Assembly (NCBI GenBank): GCA_029202405.1
Contig: CP119312.1
Span: 1,741,001 to 1,805,000, forward strand
DNA from: Candidatus Devosia phytovorans
GTDB lineage: Bacteria > Pseudomonadota > Alphaproteobacteria > Rhizobiales > Devosiaceae
DNA length: 64,000 nt
Direction of reading: 5' to 3'
The notes under the pieces are model-generated. The model was not told the DNA's origin. It worked only from the letters and a program-made list of their open reading frames with translations, and did no database searches. A program made the position numbers and the translations under genes. The stretch's first letter is position 1; the number at the start of each line of letters is the position of its first letter. Shown here in pieces: positions 8,650 through 17,195 of this stretch.

Positions 8650-9572
8650 TCTGCAGCCGCCGCCTGAACCACTTCTGCCGGAACCACGACCGAGAGGGCC
8701 TTGGGCCGGATGGTGAAATTGAGCGGTGTATGCATGGTTTCCACCTCGCCGTCGAACATGACCTTGATCAGGTCCTTGCGCGTGTCGATGGTCACCGAAT
8801 CCACGCTTTCTACCGTGAGTGCCTCGTCATTGCGCCAGCGACCCAGCAGCATGCCGGTGGTCAGTCGGATGAAATCGCCCGTGGTGAAATGGTGCAGCAC
8901 GTAAAGCGTGAGCGTGCCGCGATCGAGACTGCCACGCGAGAAGAACTGGCCCAGCCCCTCGTCATAAGCATTGGATGCCACGGCAATGGCCTGCACGCGC
9001 TGAACCCGGCGCTCGCCCTCGCCCGGATCGATGACAACCGCCATGCGCTTGGCGCGGGCAATGCGGCGGAAGAAATAGCGCATGAAGCCGATCTTGGCGC
9101 CCGGATCCTGCCGACCACGGATCTTTTCGCGTCCGGCCGCCATGCCGGGGATAAGGCCGATGACCACCTTGTGCAGGAAGATGCGGCCATTGACCTCGCC
9201 GACGTCGATGCGATGCGTCTCGCCCGTTGCCAGCGCCGCTACGGCTCCCTTGAGATCGAGCGGCACATGCAGGTCCTTGGCCAGGGCATTGACCGTGCCG
9301 AGCGGCAGGATGGCAAGGTTGCGGTCCGTTCCGACAAGGGCGGCCGCCAGCGCCGTGATCGTGCCGTCGCCACCCGCGGCCACGATGGTCGGCGCACCGC
9401 TCGCCAGGGCATCGTCGATGCGCTGCTGCAGCGGCAATTCGCTGCGGGCGTCCACCTCAGCATCGAGACCATGGTTCTCGAAGATGATCCTGACGGCGTC
9501 CGCATCGATGCCCAGCGCATTGGCCGTGCCGGCATTGGCGTTGAGAACGACGTAGTGAGAAATATCAGCCAT
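8646..9572 (-). CDS. diacylglycerol/sphingosine kinase-like lipid kinase
   Basis: The 308-residue protein carries the DAGK catalytic pattern: an N-terminal NANAGTA phosphate loop and GGDGT at residues 67-71, followed by LPLGTVNALAKDL, which matches the G-T-x-N-D/A-x-A motif of the YegS/DgkB group. It should phosphorylate a lipid hydroxyl using ATP at the inner face of the membrane. ATG at 9572 fits the domain boundary; the frame extends upstream to 9890 but that part overlaps the divergent PAP2 gene and lacks homology. It overlaps the metallophosphoesterase start by 4 bp. Confidence 0.87.
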   Translation of the reverse strand: MADISHYVVLNANAGTANALGIDADAVRIIFENHGLDAEVDARSELPLQQRIDDALASGAPTIVAAGGDGTITALAAALVGTDRNLAILPLGTVNALAKDLHVPLDLKGAVAALATGETHRIDVGEVNGRIFLHKVVIGLIPGMAAGREKIRGRQDPGAKIGFMRYFFRRIARAKRMAVVIDPGEGERRVQRVQAIAVASNAYDEGLGQFFSRGSLDRGTLTLYVLHHFTTGDFIRLTTGMLLGRWRNDEALTVESVDSVTIDTRKDLIKVMFDGEVETMHTPLNFTIRPKALSVVVPAEVVQAAAAE

Positions 9573-9659
9573 GGTCGCGTGTGCCCTCGCATGCAAAATG
9601 ACGCAGGCGGAACGTGCGGCGCGACCATGCGTTGCGTCGGGAAATGAGGAAGCGTCAAA

Positions 9660-10415
9660 ATGTTGCATCGCTGGGGCAAATCTGCCCAGGTCCGCCGCGT
9701 GCGGGATTTCGTTACCGCCGAGGCGCCGCTGCTCGCCGCCATTGCCATCATCAGCGGGTTGATCCTTGCTTTCCTCAAGATTGCCGACGAGATGCTCGAA
9801 GGCGAGATGGAGGAGTTCGACAGTACGATCCTGTTCTGGTTCCGCGACCCCAACAATATCGACCAGACCATCGGGCCGAGCTGGGTGCATGAAATGGTGC
9901 GCGACATCACTGCCCTTGGCAGCTTCTCGTTGCTAGGCCTGATCGTCGTCGTGGTCTGCATCTGTCTCGTCATGGCGAGAATGCGCGGCGCGGCGCTGCT
10001 GGTCATCATTTCCGTGCTGGGCGGTACGCTGCTCAGCACCGTGCTCAAGACCAGCTACGATCGCCCGCGCCCGGACCTGACCACCATGTCGGAACAGTTC
10101 ACCGCCAGCTTTCCCAGCGGCCATGCCATGCTGTCGGCTGTCACCTTCCTGACGCTGGGCGCCGTGCTGGCGCAGCTGGCGCCGACACGCGCGCTGCGCA
10201 TCTTCAGCTTCACCATGGCCATCATCCTCACCGTCATGGTTGGCATGAGCCGCATCTATATGGGAGTGCACTTTCCCAGCGACGTGCTGGCCGGCTGGTG
10301 CCTGGGCGCCGCCTGGGCGCTGATCTGCAGCACGGTGGCGCTGTTTCTTGAGCGACGCGGCACCGTGGACCGCATCAACAAGGGCGGAAACCTAACTGAC
10401 GGACAGGACCTCTAG
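9660..10415 (+). CDS. PAP2-family membrane phosphatase
   Basis: The 251-residue polytopic membrane protein has the three phosphatidic-acid-phosphatase motifs: KTSYDRPRP (motif 1), SFPSGHA (motif 2) and SRIYMGVHFPSDV (motif 3, with the catalytic His and Asp). It should dephosphorylate a lipid phosphate or undecaprenyl pyrophosphate on the periplasmic side. It is divergent from the lipid-kinase gene 87 bp away, so opposed kinase and phosphatase activities sit together. Its last 24 bp overlap the convergent Gre-like gene. Confidence 0.9.
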   Translation: MLHRWGKSAQVRRVRDFVTAEAPLLAAIAIISGLILAFLKIADEMLEGEMEEFDSTILFWFRDPNNIDQTIGPSWVHEMVRDITALGSFSLLGLIVVVVCICLVMARMRGAALLVIISVLGGTLLSTVLKTSYDRPRPDLTTMSEQFTASFPSGHAMLSAVTFLTLGAVLAQLAPTRALRIFSFTMAIILTVMVGMSRIYMGVHFPSDVLAGWCLGAAWALICSTVALFLERRGTVDRINKGGNLTDGQDL

Positions 10416-10871
10416 CTCGTCATTGCCCAGGCTGACGACATCGCCCACCTGCTTGCCGATCAACAGGCGGGCGATGGGCGAGACGTAGGAAATCGAGCCG
10501 GCGGCCGGGTCGGCCTCGTCCTCGCCCACCAGACGATAGGTCTGCACGCGCCCGTCATTGCGGCTGAAAGTCACCGTGCTGCCAAAGGCGATAGTTTCGC
10601 CATCGGGCGTTGGCACGAGCTGGGCCGTGCGCAGGCGTTCGGTAAAATAGCGCAGGTCGCGCACCGGACCGGCCGACTGGCGGCGACGTTCGTTGATGTC
10701 ATCCACGAGACTTGCCGCCTCATAGGCCAACTTTGCCTCAACCAGCTGCCGCTGCAGTGCCGCAAGACCTTCCTGAGTAACCAGATTGGCATGTTCGGAA
10801 ATGGGCCGGTCCGGCAGCTGCGTTTCCGCCGCCGTCTCGGCACTGTCTTCCTTGGTGAAAGCGACGCTCAT
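10392..10871 (-). CDS. GreA/GreB-family transcription elongation factor-like protein
   Basis: The 159-residue protein ends with the Gre C-terminal FKBP-like domain (IAFGSTVTFSRNDGRVQTYRLVGEDEADP, then ISYVSPIARLLIGKQVGDVV). The N-terminal part is predicted helical (about residues 30-80) and resembles the coiled coil that enters the RNA polymerase secondary channel, with acidic DD near residues 57-58. True GreA rescues backtracked polymerase by RNA cleavage. This copy is shorter in sequence match than canonical GreA and may be a paralogue of the Rnk/GreB-like type. Its 3' end overlaps the PAP2 gene. Confidence 0.78.
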   Translation of the reverse strand: MSVAFTKEDSAETAAETQLPDRPISEHANLVTQEGLAALQRQLVEAKLAYEAASLVDDINERRRQSAGPVRDLRYFTERLRTAQLVPTPDGETIAFGSTVTFSRNDGRVQTYRLVGEDEADPAAGSISYVSPIARLLIGKQVGDVVSLGNDELEVLSVS

Positions 10872-10996
10872 GTCCAGACTCCGCAGTCAAAATAGAAATG
10901 GGCCGCATGTCGCGGCCCATGATCTTCATTCCACACCGGCGTGTGGAGAATAAGGCTTTGGGACGTCGGAAATTGCACTCCCGTTGCCCCACCCAC

Positions 10997-11133
10997 GATG
11001 TCACCCCGGCCTTGAGCCGGGGCCCATCTCGATATCGCACCACAGCCGCAAGGTGGTGGTGACAAATACAACGACCTTGCGGCAGGACGACCATCTCAGG
11101 ATGGGTCCCGGCTCAAGGCCGGGATGACATCGA
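10997..11133. repeat. palindromic intergenic repeat, family A, copy 1
   Basis: About 40-bp arms at 10997-11035 and 11092-11133 are inverted copies of each other, each built around CCTTGAGCCGGG. The intervening part carries GCCGCAAGGTGG. A second copy lies at 24397-24532 with the same arms and the same central GCCGCAAGGTGG block. It occupies most of the 293-bp gap between the Gre-like gene and ssb. The layout resembles REPIN-type elements, which are short, non-coding and mobilised in trans. Confidence 0.85.
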
Positions 11134-11164
11134 GGTAACGGAAACGCCCTGCGACATCTCGTTG

Positions 11165-11701
11165 TTAGAACGGGATATCGTCGTCCATGCCGCCGGGCTC
11201 GAAGGCGGGGGCGTTGGCACGAGGACGCTGACCGCCGCCACCACCATTGCCGCCATTGTCGCGGGCGCCGCGGAAACCGCCGCCGCCGCCATTGTCGCCA
11301 TAGCCGCCGCCCGAATTGCCGTAGCCGGCATTGTCGCCGCCGCCTTCACCACGACCGTCGAGCAGGGTCATGTTGGAGTTGAAGCCCTGCAGCACGATCT
11401 CGGTGGAATACTTGTCCTGGCCGGACTGATCCTGCCACTTGCGGGTCTGCAGCTGGCCTTCGAGATAGACCTTGCTGCCCTTCTTGAGATAGCTCTCGGC
11501 GACGCGCGCCAGGCCTTCCGAGAAGATCACCACGCGATGCCATTCGGTCTTTTCGCGGCGCTCGCCGGTGTTCTTGTCCTTCCAGTTCTCGGAGGTTGCG
11601 ATGGAGAGGTTCACCACCTTGCCGCCGCTGGGAAGGTTGCGCACTTCCGGATCCGCACCGAGATTGCCGACCAGGATCACCTTGTTGACACTGCCTGCCA
11701 T
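11165..11701 (-). CDS. ssb: single-stranded DNA-binding protein
   Basis: The 178-residue protein is a canonical bacterial SSB. Residues 1-110 form the OB fold (SVNKVILVGNLGADPEVR, then TEWHRVVIFSEGLARVAESYLKKGSKVYLEGQLQTRKW). A Gly/Asn-rich flexible linker covers about residues 118-160, and the acidic tip ends in DDDIPF, which recruits partner repair and replication proteins. AAGGA precedes the ATG. It is divergent from uvrA with two LexA-type sites in the shared 437-bp gap, so SOS control is likely. Confidence 0.97.
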   Translation of the reverse strand: MAGSVNKVILVGNLGADPEVRNLPSGGKVVNLSIATSENWKDKNTGERREKTEWHRVVIFSEGLARVAESYLKKGSKVYLEGQLQTRKWQDQSGQDKYSTEIVLQGFNSNMTLLDGRGEGGGDNAGYGNSGGGYGDNGGGGGFRGARDNGGNGGGGGQRPRANAPAFEPGGMDDDIPF

Positions 11702-11829
11702 CGCTCATTCCTTTCGATTCAGTCCCCGGGCCGCTGCCGCAGGGACGCTCACTTACATAGCGGCGGGATCATACTCCCGCGCCCTGCCCGGCGTCTCCGC
11801 CACAGACCAATTGTGAACAGCTCTTATTT

Positions 11830-11844
11830 GTTCCCTTTATGTTC
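11830..11844. promoter_or_regulatory. LexA (SOS) box 1
   Basis: GTTCCCTTTATGTTC is an exact match to the alphaproteobacterial LexA site GTTC-N7-GTTC. It lies about 130 bp upstream of the ssb start and is the nearer of two sites to ssb. Confidence 0.8.
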
Positions 11845-11935
11845 TATTTCCACCTGCCCGTCAAGCGGCTGCTGACAGGAGCTGTCAGCAGGCGTGCCGC
11901 ATCTGGCTGGTGCAGGCCTTGACCGAATCTGCATT

Positions 11936-11950
11936 GTTCTCATTATGTTC
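11936..11950. promoter_or_regulatory. LexA (SOS) box 2
   Basis: GTTCTCATTATGTTC is a second exact GTTC-N7-GTTC match, 106 bp from the first and about 190 bp upstream of the uvrA start. The two sites share most of their spacer pattern. Known alphaproteobacterial uvrA and ssb genes are SOS-controlled through such sites. Confidence 0.8.
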
Positions 11951-12138
11951 ACGCGAACCAATGGCGCTTTGGCGAATTCCTGTAGACACGCTAAGGTGAC
12001 CATATCGCGGGGTGGCCATGCGCCGGGGCCGCTTGCGAGAGCGGGAGTGGACGCCTATTTGAGACGCTTCCCGAGACACTGCCCTCTTCCGACTTTGCCG
12101 TCGTGCCGCCCCTTCGGCGCACCGAGCCATGGACTTGA

Positions 12139-15036
12139 ATGATGACCGTTAAGCCAAGCCTCAACCGTGAGATCATCGTGCGCGGTGCCCGCGAGCATAA
12201 TCTCAAGGGCATCGATCTCAAGCTGCCGCGCGACAGCCTGATCGTGATGACGGGCCTGTCGGGCTCGGGCAAGTCGTCGCTCGCCTTCGATACGATCTAT
12301 GCCGAGGGCCAGCGCCGCTATGTCGAGTCGCTGTCGGCCTATGCGCGTCAGTTCCTCGAGATGATGCAGAAGCCCGATGTGGAACATATCGAGGGCCTGT
12401 CCCCCGCCATTTCCATCGAGCAGAAGACGACCTCGCGCAATCCGCGCTCGACGGTCGGCACCGTCACGGAAATCTACGACTATCTGCGCCTGCTGTTCGC
12501 CCGCGTCGGCGTGCCCTATTCGCCGGCCACCGGCCTGCCGATCGAGAGCCAGACCGTGTCGCAGATGGTCGATCGCGTCCTCGAACTGCCGGAAGGCACG
12601 CGCCTGTTCCTGCTCGCGCCGATCGCGCGCGGCCGCAAGGGCGAATACAAGAAGGAACTGGCCGACCTGATGCGCAAGGGGTTCCAGCGCGTCAAGATCG
12701 ACGGGGAATATCACGAGATCGAAGAGGCCCCTGCCCTCGACAAGAAGTTCAAGCATGACATCGAGGTCGTGGTCGACCGCGTCGTGGTCGGTCCCGAGAT
12801 TTCCGGCCGCTTGGCCGAAAGCTTCGAGACGGCGCTCAAGCTCGCCGAGGGCATTGCCCTGGTCGAATTTGCCGACGACAAGAATGAAGACGGCTCTGCC
12901 CGCCAGATCACCTTCTCGGAAAAGTTCGCCTGCCCGGTCTCCGGCTTCACCATTGCCGAGATCGAGCCGCGCCTGTTCTCGTTCAACAATCCCTTCGGCG
13001 CCTGCCCGGTCTGCGATGGCCTGGGGACCGAGCAGAAGATCGATCCCGACCAGATCGTGCCCGATGCGACGCTGTCGCTGAAGGACGGCGCCATCCTGCC
13101 CTGGGCCAAGACCTCGGCACCCTATTACCAGCAGACGCTGCAAGCCGTGGTGAAGCATTTTGGCGCTTCCACCGGCACCGCCTGGAACGAGCTGCCCTTC
13201 GAGGTCCAGCATGCCGTGCTCTATGGTACGGACAAGACCAAGATCGACTTCGTCTATGACGACGGTTTGCGCCAGTACAAAACTTCGAAAGTCTTCGAGG
13301 GCGTGATCGGCAACCTTGAGCGCCGCTATAAGGAAACCGAAAGCGCCGGCATGCGCGAAGAGATCGAGAAGTATATGTCGGCCAAGCCCTGCGTGGCCTG
13401 CGGCGGCTATCGTCTGAAGCCGGAATCACTGGCCGTCAAGATTGACGGTCTGCATGTCGGCCAGGTCACCGAAAAATCGATCCGCGACTCCGTGGCCTGG
13501 TTCAACCAGCTGACCGACAAGTTCACGCCCACCCAGGCGCAGATCGGCGAGCGCATCCTCAAGGAAATCCGTGAGCGGCTGAACTTCCTCGTCGACGTCG
13601 GCCTCGACTATTTGTCCATGTCGCGCAATTCCGGCACGCTCTCGGGCGGGGAAAGCCAGCGCATTCGTCTCGCCAGCCAGATCGGCTCGGGCCTCACCGG
13701 CGTGCTTTACGTGCTGGATGAGCCCTCGATCGGCCTGCATCAGCGCGACAATGCCAAGCTGCTGGAAACCCTCCGTCGCCTGCGTGATCTGGGCAATACG
13801 GTCATCGTCGTCGAACATGACGAAGACGCCATCATGACCGCCGACTATGTGGTCGATATCGGTCCCGGCGCGGGCGTGCATGGCGGCCATATCGTCGCCG
13901 AAGGCACGCCACAGGACGTGCTCAACCACAAGGATTCGCTGACCGGCCAATATCTCAGCGGCCGCATGGGCATTGCCATGCCGGCGGAACGCCGCGAGGC
14001 CAAGAAGGGCAAGACGCTTTCGGTCAAGGGCGCGACGGGCAACAATCTCAAGAATGTCTCGGTCGACGTACCGCTGGGCATGTTCGTCGCCATCACCGGC
14101 GTGTCGGGCGGCGGCAAGTCGACCCTGATGATCGACACCATGTACCAGGCCATTGCCCGCCGATTGAACGGCGCCCGCGTCGTCCCGGCCCCCCATGACA
14201 GCCTCACGGGCCTCGAATTCCTCGACAAGGTCATCGATATCGACCAGTCGCCGATCGGCCGCACGCCGCGCTCCAATCCAGCCACCTATACCGGCGCCTT
14301 CACGCCGCTGCGCGAGTGGTTTGCCGGCCTGCCGGAAGCGAAAACGCGCGGTTACGGACCGGGCCGCTTCTCCTTCAACGTCAAGGGCGGCCGCTGCGAG
14401 AAATGCGAGGGCGATGGCGTTCTCAAGATCGAGATGCATTTCCTGCCCGACGTTTACGTCACCTGCGACGTCTGCAAGGGCAAGCGCTACAATCGCGAGA
14501 CGCTGGAAGTCCAGTTCAAGGGCAAGTCGATCTCGGACGTGCTCGACATGACGATCGACGAAGGCGTCGACTTCTTCTCGGCCGTGCCGGTGATCCGCGA
14601 CAAGTTCGCCACCCTCCAACGCGTGGGCCTGGGCTATGTAAAGGTCGGCCAGCCGGCCAATACGCTGTCGGGCGGCGAAGCGCAGCGTGTGAAACTCTCC
14701 AAGGAGCTCTCCAAGCGCGCCACCGGCCGCACGCTCTACATGCTGGACGAGCCGACGACGGGCCTCCATTTCCACGACGTGGCAAAGCTGCTCGACGTGC
14801 TGCATGAGCTCGTCGACGGAGGCAATACAGTGGTGGTCATCGAGCACAATCTCGAGGTCATCAAGACCGCCGACTGGATCATCGACATGGGCCCCGAAGG
14901 CGGCGATGGCGGCGGCGAAGTCGTGGCCGTCGGCACGCCCGAAGACGTCGCCCAGGTCAAGCGCTCCTACACCGGCCAGTTCCTCAAGGAAGTCATGGCC
15001 CGCCGCCCGCATTTCGCCACCAAGGCGGCCGAGTAG
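12139..15036 (+). CDS. uvrA: excinuclease ABC subunit A
   Basis: The 965-residue protein has full-length UvrA architecture. There are two ABC ATPase modules, with Walker A at residues 39-47 (GLSGSGKSS) and a second GVSGGGKST near residue 655, each followed by an LSGGE signature and a LDEP Walker B. Zinc-binding CxxC pairs are visible (CPVCDG, CVACGG, CEKCEG, CDVCKG). UvrA dimers find DNA lesions and load UvrB in nucleotide excision repair. The start could be either of two adjacent ATG codons (12139 or 12142). LexA-type sites upstream indicate SOS induction. Confidence 0.98.
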   Translation: MMTVKPSLNREIIVRGAREHNLKGIDLKLPRDSLIVMTGLSGSGKSSLAFDTIYAEGQRRYVESLSAYARQFLEMMQKPDVEHIEGLSPAISIEQKTTSRNPRSTVGTVTEIYDYLRLLFARVGVPYSPATGLPIESQTVSQMVDRVLELPEGTRLFLLAPIARGRKGEYKKELADLMRKGFQRVKIDGEYHEIEEAPALDKKFKHDIEVVVDRVVVGPEISGRLAESFETALKLAEGIALVEFADDKNEDGSARQITFSEKFACPVSGFTIAEIEPRLFSFNNPFGACPVCDGLGTEQKIDPDQIVPDATLSLKDGAILPWAKTSAPYYQQTLQAVVKHFGASTGTAWNELPFEVQHAVLYGTDKTKIDFVYDDGLRQYKTSKVFEGVIGNLERRYKETESAGMREEIEKYMSAKPCVACGGYRLKPESLAVKIDGLHVGQVTEKSIRDSVAWFNQLTDKFTPTQAQIGERILKEIRERLNFLVDVGLDYLSMSRNSGTLSGGESQRIRLASQIGSGLTGVLYVLDEPSIGLHQRDNAKLLETLRRLRDLGNTVIVVEHDEDAIMTADYVVDIGPGAGVHGGHIVAEGTPQDVLNHKDSLTGQYLSGRMGIAMPAERREAKKGKTLSVKGATGNNLKNVSVDVPLGMFVAITGVSGGGKSTLMIDTMYQAIARRLNGARVVPAPHDSLTGLEFLDKVIDIDQSPIGRTPRSNPATYTGAFTPLREWFAGLPEAKTRGYGPGRFSFNVKGGRCEKCEGDGVLKIEMHFLPDVYVTCDVCKGKRYNRETLEVQFKGKSISDVLDMTIDEGVDFFSAVPVIRDKFATLQRVGLGYVKVGQPANTLSGGEAQRVKLSKELSKRATGRTLYMLDEPTTGLHFHDVAKLLDVLHELVDGGNTVVVIEHNLEVIKTADWIIDMGPEGGDGGGEVVAVGTPEDVAQVKRSYTGQFLKEVMARRPHFATKAAE

Positions 15037-15949
15037 GGCGTCGAGGCAGCCGCGACCACTACGCCCTCCTCCCCCGCCTGCGGGGGAGGTGCCGCCAACG
15101 GGCGGCGGAGGGGGGAGCCGCTTGCGTTGCGGCTTCGATTACCCCCAATTCTGGGCCCGCTACACGCCTCTCCGTCAACGGAAGAGAAAAGACAGCATCG
15201 CCCCAATCCCCGGTCCAGGCAGCAGGTTCAATTCCGCGCCGACAGTTCCTTACTCCCAAAATCCACTAAGTTTTCCCCCATCCCCTGGCCTGCCCTTATA
15301 CTCTCCTCATCGCCTGCACACTGAGCACGGTCATGACGAGTGATGGTTGCAGGGACGGTCGGGGAGCATGGGTCGCCAGGCTCCCGCACGCACGCCGACT
15401 TTCTGTCCCGTTTCTGCGTGCCGAACAGGTCTTCTGACAAAAGGCCTGGGTGGTGAAGGTGGTGGACGGCTTGATGCCGCTGGGATCGCTCCGGTGAAGC
15501 GATCGCATGCTCAGTCGCCCCTGCCCTCAGCGCTCGGCGCAAAGGTCCGCCAGGAAAAAACTCGAAAGAGTCGGACCATCGGAGGCTCGTGCGAAAAATC
15601 CCGGCTTGGTGGCGAGGCCCTGCCTCACTTCCAAACTTGACTACCCCCCGAGGCGGCAAGCCTCGCCACCATCGCTCTCCTGGTGAGGGCCCGGACAATC
15701 CGAAAACCGCGTCGCAGGCGGCGCTTCTGCACGCGCCGAAGTCGCAAGGCCATGAGACCTAAAGCGAATACGCGCCCAGCGCGGAGTGGCCGACCACCTC
15801 GCCCCGTCCCTCCCATGCCCATTTGCAACAGTTTGACGAAAAGCGCCATGCGCATGACGCATGAGGAGCGTGACATTACGCGCATAGCGGAGCCGGACAA
15901 ATCGGCGCATCTTCCCGCTCACTGCTCAAGGCCACAAAGGAGTAGGACG
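15037..15949. other. 913-bp non-coding region with several stem-loops
   Basis: No open frame here shows gene-like composition on either strand. Several potential RNA stems are visible. GGTCCG (15544-15549) pairs with CGGACC (15572-15577) around ACTC-GAAA-GAGT, a GNRA-type tetraloop hairpin. GATCGCT pairs with AGCGATC at about 15484-15504. A long interrupted stem joins 15608-15626 to 15650-15670 (GGTGGCGAGGC / GCCTCGCCACC). Further nested pairing is possible in 15340-15450. A short repeat related to family C sits at 15061-15118. The region may encode a structured RNA, but I do not recognise a family. Confidence 0.4.
15061..15118. repeat. GC-rich hairpin repeat, family C (simple copy)
   Basis: An 8-bp C/G stem (CCTCCCCC / GGGGGAGG) at 15068-15089 is followed by a second small stem (GCCGCC / GGCGGC). 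The block starts 25 bp after the uvrA stop. The core CTCCCCC/GGGGGAG hairpin recurs twice, inverted, in the element at 44356-44471. Confidence 0.6.
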
Positions 15950-16102
15950 ATGTTTGTACGTGCCGTCTGGCGCATCAAGCGCCTCGTAGATGTTAAGCAA
16001 ACGTTACGCGAGATGGAGGTTCCCTCCTGCCGTGACGCCGACTTGCTGGGGCTTACAGGTCCCGATTTCTCCAAGATGACCCGGTCGCTGTTCGACCGCT
16101 GA
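15950..16102 (+). CDS. small 50-residue protein, possibly DUF1127-related
   Basis: ATG at 15950 is preceded by AAAGGAGTAGG, a strong ribosome site. The product begins MFVRAVWRIKRLVDVKQTLREM and ends DADLLGLTGPDFSKMTRSLF. The second half resembles the L-x-D-L/I-G-L-T-x-x-D-I segment of DUF1127 (YjiS-like) proteins, although the match is weak. A hairpin follows at 16131-16154. A clear DUF1127 gene lies 200 bp downstream. The function is unknown; homologues of the downstream gene are linked to stress and small-RNA regulation. Confidence 0.5.
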   Translation: MFVRAVWRIKRLVDVKQTLREMEVPSCRDADLLGLTGPDFSKMTRSLFDR

Positions 16103-16130
16103 TCCCAGCCATTTGTAACCCGTGTGTCAG

Positions 16131-16154
16131 GCCGCAGGATTGTCATCCGGCGGC
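16131..16154 (+). terminator. hairpin after the 50-residue gene
   Basis: GCCGCAGGAT pairs with ATCCGGCGGC across a TGTC loop, with one mismatch. A short CTTAGT follows, so termination efficiency is uncertain. Confidence 0.4.
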
Positions 16155-16301
16155 CTTAGTCCTGCCGGGCGCATTAACGGCAGATGAACCATGCCCTTCC
16201 GAGCCCTGCACAAAACGCATGACCCGTTTGACCAATACCCCACTGCTCATTTGTCGGGCACTGCTCTAAATACATCCTTGTAAACGAAAAGGAGACTTCA
16301 A

Positions 16302-16451
16302 ATGGACATCCGCAAGACTTTCAAGAAGTGGGCAGCTTACCAGCAGACCGTTCGTGAACTGACCGCTCTCGACAATCGTCAGCTCAACGACCTGGGCATT
16401 TCGCGCACCGATATCAATCGTATTGCTCGCGATCATGCAGCCGGCCTCTAA
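16302..16451 (+). CDS. DUF1127 (YjiS-like) small protein
   Basis: The 49-residue protein has the compact Arg-rich helical pattern of DUF1127: MDIRKTFKKWAAYQQ, then ELTALDNRQLNDLGISRTDI and a short tail. AAAAGGAGA precedes the ATG at ideal spacing, and a strong terminator follows at 16490-16525. Alphaproteobacteria carry several such genes; characterised members bind RNA or influence RNA turnover, phosphate and stress responses. It stands alone as a monocistronic unit, which suits a highly regulated small protein. Confidence 0.85.
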   Translation: MDIRKTFKKWAAYQQTVRELTALDNRQLNDLGISRTDINRIARDHAAGL

Positions 16452-16489
16452 GATTTGCTCTGCTAATCTTAAGCTCGACCCGAACCGAA

Positions 16490-16525
16490 CAGCCGCTTCT
16501 CTCTGAGATGCGGCTGTTTTGTTTT
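16490..16525 (+). terminator. Rho-independent terminator after the DUF1127 gene
   Basis: CAGCCGC pairs with GCGGCTG and is followed directly by TTTTGTTTT. It is a classic terminator for the DUF1127 gene and lies just before the end of the convergent glutathione S-transferase gene. Confidence 0.85.
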
Positions 16526-16541
16526 GCTGCACAGCCCGCAG

Positions 16542-17195
16542 TCAAAACGCCAATTTGCCGACAAGTTCGGCATAGCTGACCATGATGGCTTTGCGGAATG
16601 CCGGGCGTTCCTGCAACCGGCGGTACCAGTTCTCGACCCCAGGCATGGCCGGTCGATCGATTTCCATGCTGAACCAGCGATAAAGCGCGACCCCGGCCGC
16701 GATATCGGCATAGCTGAGCCTGTCTCCCGCCAGATAGTCCCGTTCCGCCAGCGCCACATCGAGAAGGCGCAGCGCCGCAATGCTCTTGCCGAGCGCCGCC
16801 GCAATGGCTTTCGCGTCGTGCTGGGCTTTCGGCGTGCGCACGATCAGCCAGAAGGCGGCGATCCAGGCGGGCTGGAATGTGGTCGCCGTCCAGTCCGTCC
16901 ACTGATCGACCAGCGCCCGCTGCCTTGGGTCTTCGCGCCAAAGCCGGTCCCGCCCATAGCTGGCCGCCAGGTAGCGCAGGATGGAATGGCTCTCCCAAAG
17001 CGCAAAATCGCCATCCTGCAGCACCGGCACGAGACCATTCGGGTTGAGCCTGCGGAACGCCGGATCATCGAGCCCGCCGTCACTACCGCCCGCCGGGCGG
17101 TGCTGATAGGGCAGTTCCAGTTCCTCCAGCGCCCACAGTGCCTTCTGCACATTGCACGAACTCTTCCGGCCCCACAGGGTCAGGTCTGGAATCAT
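16542..17195 (-). CDS. glutathione S-transferase family protein
   Basis: The 217-residue protein has the GST layout: a thioredoxin-like N-terminal domain with the SCNVQKALWALEEL helix and the NPNGLVPVLQDGDFALWESHSIL segment containing the cis-Pro and the glutathione-binding E-S pair, then an all-helical C-terminal domain with LAGDRLSYADIAAG. It probably conjugates or reduces electrophiles with glutathione; the substrate is unknown. ATG at 17195 is chosen because GGAGG lies upstream. It is transcribed towards the DUF1127 gene. Confidence 0.92.
   Translation of the reverse strand: MIPDLTLWGRKSSCNVQKALWALEELELPYQHRPAGGSDGGLDDPAFRRLNPNGLVPVLQDGDFALWESHSILRYLAASYGRDRLWREDPRQRALVDQWTDWTATTFQPAWIAAFWLIVRTPKAQHDAKAIAAALGKSIAALRLLDVALAERDYLAGDRLSYADIAAGVALYRWFSMEIDRPAMPGVENWYRRLQERPAFRKAIMVSYAELVGKLAF

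Larger units (their letters stand above)
11702..12138. other. ssb-uvrA divergent intergenic region (437 bp)
   Basis: I see no convincing gene here; open frames on both strands lack codon-like composition and ribosome sites. The region is more AT-rich than its neighbours in 11810-11960 and contains the two LexA-type sites listed separately. It should hold the promoters of ssb (minus) and uvrA (plus). Confidence 0.7.

Noticed and set aside
11894..12142. Short plus-strand frame between ssb and uvrA
   Set aside because: It contains a LexA site and promoter-like DNA and has no ribosome site.
13426..15012. Minus-strand frame of 528 codons antisense to uvrA
   Set aside because: uvrA is unmistakable on the plus strand and the antisense product has no domain.
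15228..15698. Minus-strand frame of 156 codons in the region after uvrA
   Set aside because: It has no ribosome site, odd composition and runs through several stem-loops. I treat the region as non-coding.
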